From positions 278,209-342,208 of the forward strand of contig NW_005200333.1 in the NCBI RefSeq assembly GCF_000372725.1: 64,000 bases of DNA, written 5' to 3'. Shown here in pieces: positions 58,330 through 64,000 of this stretch (position 1 is the first letter of the stretch; every line of letters begins with the position of its first letter). This DNA is from Emiliania huxleyi CCMP1516 (Eukaryota > Haptophyta > Isochrysidales > Noelaerhabdaceae). The position numbers were made by a program, and so were the translations under genes. The notes under the pieces are model-generated. The model was not told the origin of the DNA and did not search any database. It worked only from the letters and a program-made list of their open reading frames with translations.

Positions 58330-58425
58330 AAAGAAGAATTCAACTCCGTCACGTCAAGGGCGTGGACTGGCGCACACTAGCACACACATCGGCACACCAC
58401 CGGAGCCGCCTAAGCGACTCCGTTA
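58330..58425 (+). repeat. dispersed repeat, forward copy
   Basis: tggactggcgcacactagca, then acaccaccggagccgcctaa and gcgactcc. This aligns with the reverse complement of 24120-24200 across about 80 bases. Confidence 0.6.
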
Positions 58426-58656
58426 AACCACATCACGCCCTTTATCAGCTGTGTTCGCTCGCTGTGCGCTCTCCCGTTGCGCCGTTGCTTAATGTATTAT
58501 GTTGCTGGCTACTCTGGAGTCCTCCTGGCTGCTCTCCGCCCACCAGCCGGCCACAGGCCGTCAGTCTCGCTGGCTGGCGTCGAGAGAACGGCCAGACTCG
58601 ACCGACCGGGTCTCGTGCCGCTGCCTGCTTCTCGCGCCGCTGTAGCAGACTACAGT

Positions 58657-59222
58657 CTACAGTCGGTTGCGTGCGGGCATTAAGAAAACGTCGCATTAAG
58701 AAACCCTACCAAGCGATTTCCGCAAAAGTCTAAGAAACCACGGCGCGCCGCAGGCGCGGCCCCGAGAATTTAACAAAATCAACTCACACTCTCACAGGTT
58801 GTCACAGCAGACAGGCTCGACGACAGGTGCGGACTGGCGCGTTCTAGCACTATCACCCAAGAAAGGGCCCACACACGAGTGTGAACAGGAGCCCCGCTCA
58901 AATTTTCTCTTCGCCTGCGGCGCGCGCACTTGCTTGTCATTTTGCCCAAGTCTGCGGTTGTTCTGGGCGGTGTGGATGGAGGTGTGTGCGTCTTCCTGTC
59001 ATCCCAAGTGGGTGGCAGACTGCGGACTTGCGACATCGGTCCACGGCGCTTCCTTATGTTGTCGTTTACCGTTAAAAAATCCTAGATCCCGGCTGACCTG
59101 GGGTGCCGGCCGAAGCTAAGAAACCACGGCGTGGGGTGGGTGGGGTGGGGTGGAAAGGCTTAGAAACGGCGGCGTGCCGTGCCGCGGGATCCTGCTTTCT
59201 TAATGCCCGCAACCGACTGTAG
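58657..59222. mobile_element. 566-bp inverted-repeat element candidate
   Basis: ctacagtcggttgc, then gcgggcattaagaaa (58657-58687), is inverted at 59196-59222 with a two-base indel. Inside are three copies of a taagaaac(cac)ggcg string (58733, 59117, 59160). No clear target duplication or gene. Confidence 0.5.
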
Positions 59223-59797
59223 CAGAGCCAGCAGCTTGGCCGCGCATCCTTCACACACGCCGCCACGACCTAGCTGAGCGGGCCCGGTGTCGAGTCATGG
59301 TGCGAGCTGCATGTCCATGTGGAGGGGCGGGTTTGGCCACAGCAGGTCCACCAGCCAGACGGACCTCAAAGCTTGCCAATGCACTTAAGCTCCGTGCACA
59401 ATGCCGCTCTCCCCGCGCGCTAGCTCGTTCACCGTCTGCCACGCCACGGCAGTGGAGAACAATGGACAAAAAAAGGTGCACGAACGACAAACGTGCGTCT
59501 CTCTCGACGCCGAACCGATGCGGGACGATAAAGTCAGCAGTTCACATAAACGCACAACCCCGGGCCCGAAATCGCAGAGAGACAGTCACGCAACACGGGT
59601 TCCCAGGCAAAGCGAGCAAAAACCTTATCGCAGTTCACCCCATCTCGCACTTGGAGTCCCCATCCCGAACTCGTTTCTCGCCCCCTATTCGAGCAGCCAC
59701 TCTTCGCGCCGCCAATCACGGAGCGCGCCTGCGCCGGAAATCTAAAGCTGTGCACGTCGGGGTCTATTGGTGGTCGCTGCTCTTGTCCGTGTAAGGG
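59223..59797. other. intergenic, no gene seen
   Basis: Probably the promoter region of the next gene. Confidence 0.4.
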
Positions 59798-60525
59798 ATG
59801 CTCGCCGTGCTCGCCGCCGCGTCCTCGTCGCTGCAGGACACGGTTGGCGGGCCGGAGTGCTCACCATGCCGCTTGCCATACATTGGCGAGCCGCCTGTCG
59901 GGAAACGCAGGGCTGCCATCCTCATCGAGGGCCCCTGCGACTTTTGTGGCGCAGATGGGAGATGCTGCTCGCAGGACGCCGCCGGCTCACCGGGTTGTGT
60001 CGGCGGTGTCGATGTCTGGCAGCCCTGCGGCGTCGAGCGCTTCTGCTGCTCGTCGACGCCTCCTCGTCCTTACGCCAGTGGCGACGACGCGGGGCCTCTC
60101 CTTCCCCGGCCGCAGGTCGACAACGCACTCTCCGCTCCCCGCCTCTCTCCTCCCGCCAGCCGCAACCACCGAACCTCTCTGCGCACAGGTGCTGCTCTTG
60201 CTACTTGCCGTCGGCATCGCCGTGCTCGTCGTCGCCGCCGCCGCCGCCTCGCGGGTGCTCGCGGTGTGCCACAGAGGCCTCTCGCCCGTCCAGTCCGCCA
60301 GATACGCCTCCGGCGTAAGTGTAGGCGCGCACGCCGCTCGGTCTCACGAGAAGCGTCTCCGCCTTCCGTCCCTATATCCCCTACTCCCCGCGGCTGGTTG
60401 AGGGTGGACTGCCGACGACGGCTGGCCGGCAGGCGCCGTACCAGCCGCTCAACGAGGAGGGAGAGCGGATCGATGAGGGTGGGATGAGCCCCGACCGAAG
60501 TCCAAAAAGCGAACCTGGGCGGTGA
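59798..60525 (+). CDS. small Cys-rich type I membrane protein, 164 aa
   Basis: Exons 59798-60073, 60189-60314 and 60433-60525. The first intron (115 bases) has a GC donor, the second (118 bases) has GTAAGT. The N-terminus MLAVLAAASSSLQDT is a signal peptide. The ectodomain has about ten Cys (PECSPCRLPY; CDFCGADGRCCSQDA; ERFCCSS). One transmembrane helix (LLLLLAVGIAVLVVAAAAAS) begins the second exon. The tail APYQPLNEEGERIDEGG contains a YxxPhi-type sorting signal (YQPL). I do not recognise the family. A cargo receptor or surface protein is an inference from topology. The first join is the least certain. Confidence 0.6.
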
Positions 60526-60994
60526 TGTGGCCAGGAGTGCTGGGCTCGGGTATGTCTTAATGCTCCAGGGCGTGCACATCAGACATCTCACAGTCCCTGC
60601 CTGTGTAATACCTAGGGGTTTCTCGGGACTCTGGAGGTGTGCTAGTCGCTATGATATTTTTTTCTTTTTTCTCTCCCTCCAAAAGACCGAAGGGTGGCGG
60701 GGTCCAGACTCACACAAGTCCCACACACGGACGGCCGCCAAACTTGTCGGCGAGCCGCTCTCCGCCGCCGCTCCTCGCTACAAACCATGATGGTGTGTGT
60801 GCGCGTCACCCTCCCCCCCCCACACACACACACAACGAGCAGCACCCTCCCACCACGACTCGTCGCTGCGCCTTTCTGTTCTGTGTGCGGCGGCGAGCCA
60901 AGTCGGGCTCGATCTGGTAGCCAACCACTGCAAGGACATGCAGTTGTAGCCGTTGACCAAATCGCGATGTTCGTCGTCGGTGTGCCGTGTGCCT
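60526..60994. other. intergenic, no gene seen
   Basis: Includes T-runs and a cacacacaca tract (60822-60833). Confidence 0.4.
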
Positions 60995-61291
60995 TTACTT
61001 GTTGTTCTTCTCGAACTTGGCGGAAGGGTATTCAATTATGAACCCTTCTGGAAAGCATTGAACGTGGCAATCCGTTTCAGCATTGTTCTTCTCGAACCAC
61101 ACTTTGCCTTCGAGGTCCTCTTTCGTCCAGCATTGAACGTTGCATTCATCCGTGTTGTCCGTGTTCTTCTCCCACGACGACCACTGGTGGTGCTGCATTG
61201 CATCGGAGACGGTCTGCTCTGTAAAGCATTGAACGTAGCAAATCTTTTGCTTGACGGTCCAATCTGCGTTGGAAACGATGAGAAGTTTCAT
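60995..61291 (-). CDS. small Cys-repeat protein, 98 aa
   Basis: ATG 61289-61291 to a stop at 60995. Three imperfect units each start with a CxVQC(F/W) motif: CYVQCFTEQ, CNVQCWTKEDLEG and CHVQCFPEG. Each ends with an EKN string (WEKNTD, FEKNN, FEKNN). The DNA is visibly less GC-rich than its surroundings and shows aagcattgaacgt three times. It starts MKLLIVSNADW, without a classic signal peptide. The ORF is real-looking because the repeats are conserved at the protein level with synonymous-type differences. No family is recognised. Confidence 0.5.
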   Translation of the reverse strand: MKLLIVSNADWTVKQKICYVQCFTEQTVSDAMQHHQWSSWEKNTDNTDECNVQCWTKEDLEGKVWFEKNNAETDCHVQCFPEGFIIEYPSAKFEKNNK

Positions 61292-61496
61292 GTGACGCTC
61301 ATATGAGGTTGACGTTTATGTATCTTAAGAAGCTGTTGGAGCCCCTTAGAGACGGTGGCTGGCGTCCAGAGCTGCCGTGGGGCCCAAAAATTGCATCTGT
61401 GAGTCTGGTGTGAGTCCGTGGGTGAGACCGCGGTGCATAAAGAAAATCCGATTGGCGCGCGCTCGACTGTTCGCGGCTGCGGCCTGTCCGAGTCCG

Positions 61497-64000
61497 ATGT
61501 GGCAGCTCCACTCGGACGCCAGGCCGCCGCGCTGCGTGACGCCGACTGTCGATTCGCCGGTCCTTCTCGGCAGAGCGTCTCACCCCGACATGAGGAGTTG
61601 CGTCTCACGGGAGCACGCGACGCTCTCGCCCGCTCCAGACGGAGACGGGAAGCTGCTCCTCACCTCGATCGGCCACGCGGAGACGGGCGTCCGGGGCAGT
61701 GCGGGCGCGCCGTGGGTGTGGCTGCAGAGGGGCGAGTCGTCCACCGTCAGCGATGGGTTCGAGATCGCTCTCAGCAGAGGGAAGGCGCCCAGCAGACGAT
61801 CTCCGCTGCCTGAGGAACCGGATGCGGCGGTGGTGCTGAGGCTCCTCCGTCAGCCTCCGCCGGCGGCGGCGGAAGCCTCGACTGCGTCGGGCACCGCTCC
61901 GCTGGCGCTCACCGCTGATGACGAGGGGTTGACGGAGGCGTTCGGCAAGGCGCGGCCCTACCGGATGCTAGACGGGCGCACGGTCTACCTCAACACGCTC
62001 ATCAGGCCAGAGGAGAGCGAGCCAGCCGCCGCCGCCGCCTCCTCCTCCGCCGCCGCCGCCGAGCAGAGCAGCGGCGGCGCTAGTTGCAGCGGCGGCGGCG
62101 CTGGCTGCAGCGGCGGCGGCGCTGGCTGCAGCGGCGGCGGCGCGAGCCCGCCCGAGATTGCGCGGCACGAGCTTCTGTGGAGGCCGGCGGCGCTGCAGGC
62201 GGCCCTCCGCCGTCACGCCCGCCCCCTGGTGCCGCAGCGACCGACCGTCCCTCCCTCCCGCCTCCGCAGACGGCGCTCTTCACGTCGTACGGCACCGACT
62301 ACTCCTTCCTGGCGGAGATGGTCGCAGGCTCGCCCGCGGCGGCGAGGCGGCGAGGCGTCACGGTGGTGGACAACTACGACCACCACCGCACGCCGGCCGG
62401 GCTCGACGAGCACACGTACACCGTCCACAACGCCGCCGTCCGCGCAAACTTCTCCGTCGTGCTGCCGCCCTTCTTCAGCGACGACACCGCCGCCGCCGAC
62501 CGGACGCGCGTGCACCACGGGACGATGCACCCAAAGATGTGGCTGCTCGAGTTCAGCGAGGGCGGCGCGTGCGGCAGCGGCTTCCTGCGGCTCGCAATCT
62601 CCTCGGCCAACCTCGGCCGGTACGATGCCAAGATCAACAACCAGGTGTGGGCGTGCTGCTCACCCTGCTGCTGCCGCTGCTCTCCTCTCTTCACGCCTCC
62701 GGGCTCACCCTCTGTGTGGACAGGTGTGGGCGTGCGACTTTGTGCGCGCGCAGGACGCCGTCGAGGCTGCTCGCGCGCTCGGCGTCTCGCAGCTCAAGGC
62801 GGAGCTCAAGGAGCGGCGAGTCGACGCCGCCGGCTGCAGCGAGAAGGCGGAGCTGGTGCGTGTGGGGCGAGCCCGGCGGGCACAGAGCGAGCGTGCGCCG
62901 CCCCCCTCACCTCCGCCGGCGGCTCGCCTAGGCGGAGAGACTCGTCGAGGCGCGCCGAGCCGACTCGGCCGGCTTTGGCGCCGACCTCCTCTTCTTCGTG
63001 GAGCGGCTCGTCGGCAGAGCGGCGCCGGAGCTGTTTCGCCAGTGGGAGGCGCTGCTGAGCCGCTACGACCTCACGCCGCCCGCGGGTGCGCCTCGAGTTG
63101 GACGGCAGCGCACCGCTCTCCCCTCCCCTCCCGCATCCCTCTTTTGGTAGCTCACCGCCGTAGGCACGCACCTCATCTTCTCCGCTCCTGGCCGCTACTC
63201 TGGCCCAGAGGCGGAACGCTACGGCCTCCGCGCGCTGCAGCGCCACCTCAAGGTCTTGAGCGACCGGCCAGTGGCGCAGCGGCCGACAGCGGTCGAGTAC
63301 GCGTGCTCGTCGCTCGGGCAGCTCGACGACATCCTGCAGCCGCTGCTCGGCGTGCGGCCAAACTACAAGCAGGCGCCGCGCATGGCTGTCCGCGGAGCCT
63401 TCCTGGAGGGGCTGCACAAGCCTCCGCACGTCAAGGCGCGAGGTCGTCCTCTCGCCCTCCCCCCGCCCCTCGCTTTGCAGCCCGCCCCGCCCTCCGTCTA
63501 GGGCGCGGCGGCGCGGCTGGTGTGGCCGTCTCTGACGGCATCGCTGCCCGCCTTTGCGCGCGGCAAGGGGATGCTCACCATCGGCGGCGGCAAGAACACC
63601 ATGACGGGCCCGTCCGAGTTCAAGTCGCAGCAGCTCAAGGCGTGCATGGCGCACAATATCGCCGCCGACCCGCGCCGCTCCGCCACTCTCCACCACGTCA
63701 AGATGGCCGCCGGCATCGTCCGCCCCCTTCAGCGCGAAGGGCCGCAGCGCGAGGTGGCGCCGCTCTGCGCGTGGGTGTACGCCGGATCCCACAACCTGTC
63801 GGGCGCCGCGTGGGGCAAGATGGAGGCCGCGACCGGCAGTGACGACGAGAGCGGGGTCGAGGACGAGGAGTTTGTCGTCATGTCGTACGAGGTCGGCGTG
63901 CTGCTGCTGCCGCCGGAGCCTCGCCCCTTTGCGCTGCCGTGGGTGACCGCCGCGGCCCCGTACGACCCGACCGAGGTCAAGCCCTTCTCCACCTCCCGCT
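61497..64000 (+). CDS. FHA-domain tyrosyl-DNA phosphodiesterase (TDP1-like), 3' end beyond window
   Basis: Exons 61497-62198, 62270-62644, 62724-62846 (or 62855), 62932-63085, 63164-63435 and 63502 to the edge, in frame throughout. Introns 1 and 5, and probably 3, have GC donors. The FHA domain is at about residues 20-80 (VLLGRASHPD and CVSREHATLS). A Ser/Ala/Gly linker precedes the TDP1 core: LFTSYGTDYSFL, then the first catalytic motif HHGTMHPKMWLLEF with SSANLGRYDAKINNQVWACDF. The second catalytic motif is LHHVKMAAGI with YAGSHNLSGAAWGKM. TDP1 removes stalled topoisomerase I peptides from DNA 3' ends; both His-Lys pairs are present, so an active enzyme is expected. The FHA domain would recruit it to phosphothreonine sites. 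Truncated by the window, not by mutation. Confidence 0.85.
62645..62723 (+). other. TDP1-like intron 2 bounded by a 15-bp direct repeat
   Basis: caggtgtgggcgtgc occurs at 62642-62656 (exon end plus intron start) and at 62721-62735 (intron end plus exon start). Both copies would encode QVWAC, and splicing leaves one. This is the same layout as the intron at 40283-40352. Confidence 0.85.

Overview
This is a nuclear segment of a GC-rich eukaryotic microalga. The evidence is spliced protein-coding genes with very small introns (about 33-215 nt), many of them with GC rather than GT donors, proteins with plastid-type N-terminal extensions (27266-27893 and 39468-40628), proline-rich extracellular proteins, and interstitial TTAGGG arrays. 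A haptophyte fits best; a pelagophyte or related ochrophyte is the main alternative. The sequence shows no bacterial or plastid-genome organisation. All exon joins were inferred by eye from reading frame, splice signals and family conservation, without transcript data.

Layout. 1-4.2 kb: G-rich minisatellite, degenerate and perfect TTAGGG arrays, an inverted-repeat element and an Ala-rich ORF, resembling fossil subtelomeric DNA. 4.3-7 kb: a gene with two nearly identical AP2-like domains and a 3' exon of unknown function. 7.5-12 kb: a modular Pro-rich, Cys-rich extracellular protein built by an 808-bp tandem exon duplication, plus a broken copy of its C-terminal module. 12239-12368 is an assembly gap. 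13.1-16.6 kb: a WW-like coding sequence split by a 2507-bp inverted-repeat element with an 8-bp target duplication, which itself carries a deleted Copia-type LTR element. 16.8-17.6 kb: an N-terminal protein methyltransferase. 18.0-22.3 kb: two essentially identical 2130-bp tandem units. 22.8-42 kb: a gene-dense stretch with a COA5/PET191 assembly factor, a long adenine phosphoribosyltransferase, two plastid-type proteins, a cyclic-nucleotide-regulated AGC kinase with an ACT-like domain, a RhoGEF, a TLC membrane protein and several unknowns. 42.7-58.3 kb: a membrane-anchored aspartyl protease followed by large intronless genes (calpain-like protein, ankyrin-kinase, alpha/beta-hydrolase-MICAL fusion, polytopic membrane protein). 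59.8-64 kb: a small type I membrane protein, a small Cys-repeat ORF, and an FHA-TDP1 gene cut by the window edge.

The genes are eukaryotic singletons, not an operon. Shared themes are signalling (cNMP-regulated kinase, RhoGEF, calpain, ankyrin-kinase), the secretory/cell-surface route (Pro-rich protein, aspartyl protease, small type I protein) and plastid function. The most notable signal is at the introns: many are bounded by short direct repeats in which the first bases of the intron are repeated at the start of the next exon, up to a perfect 32-bp tandem duplication. That is the footprint expected of recent intron gain by tandem duplication or introner-like insertion. The 2.5-kb element in the WW-like exon ends in candidate splice signals that would keep the frame, which raises the possibility that such elements are one source of new introns.
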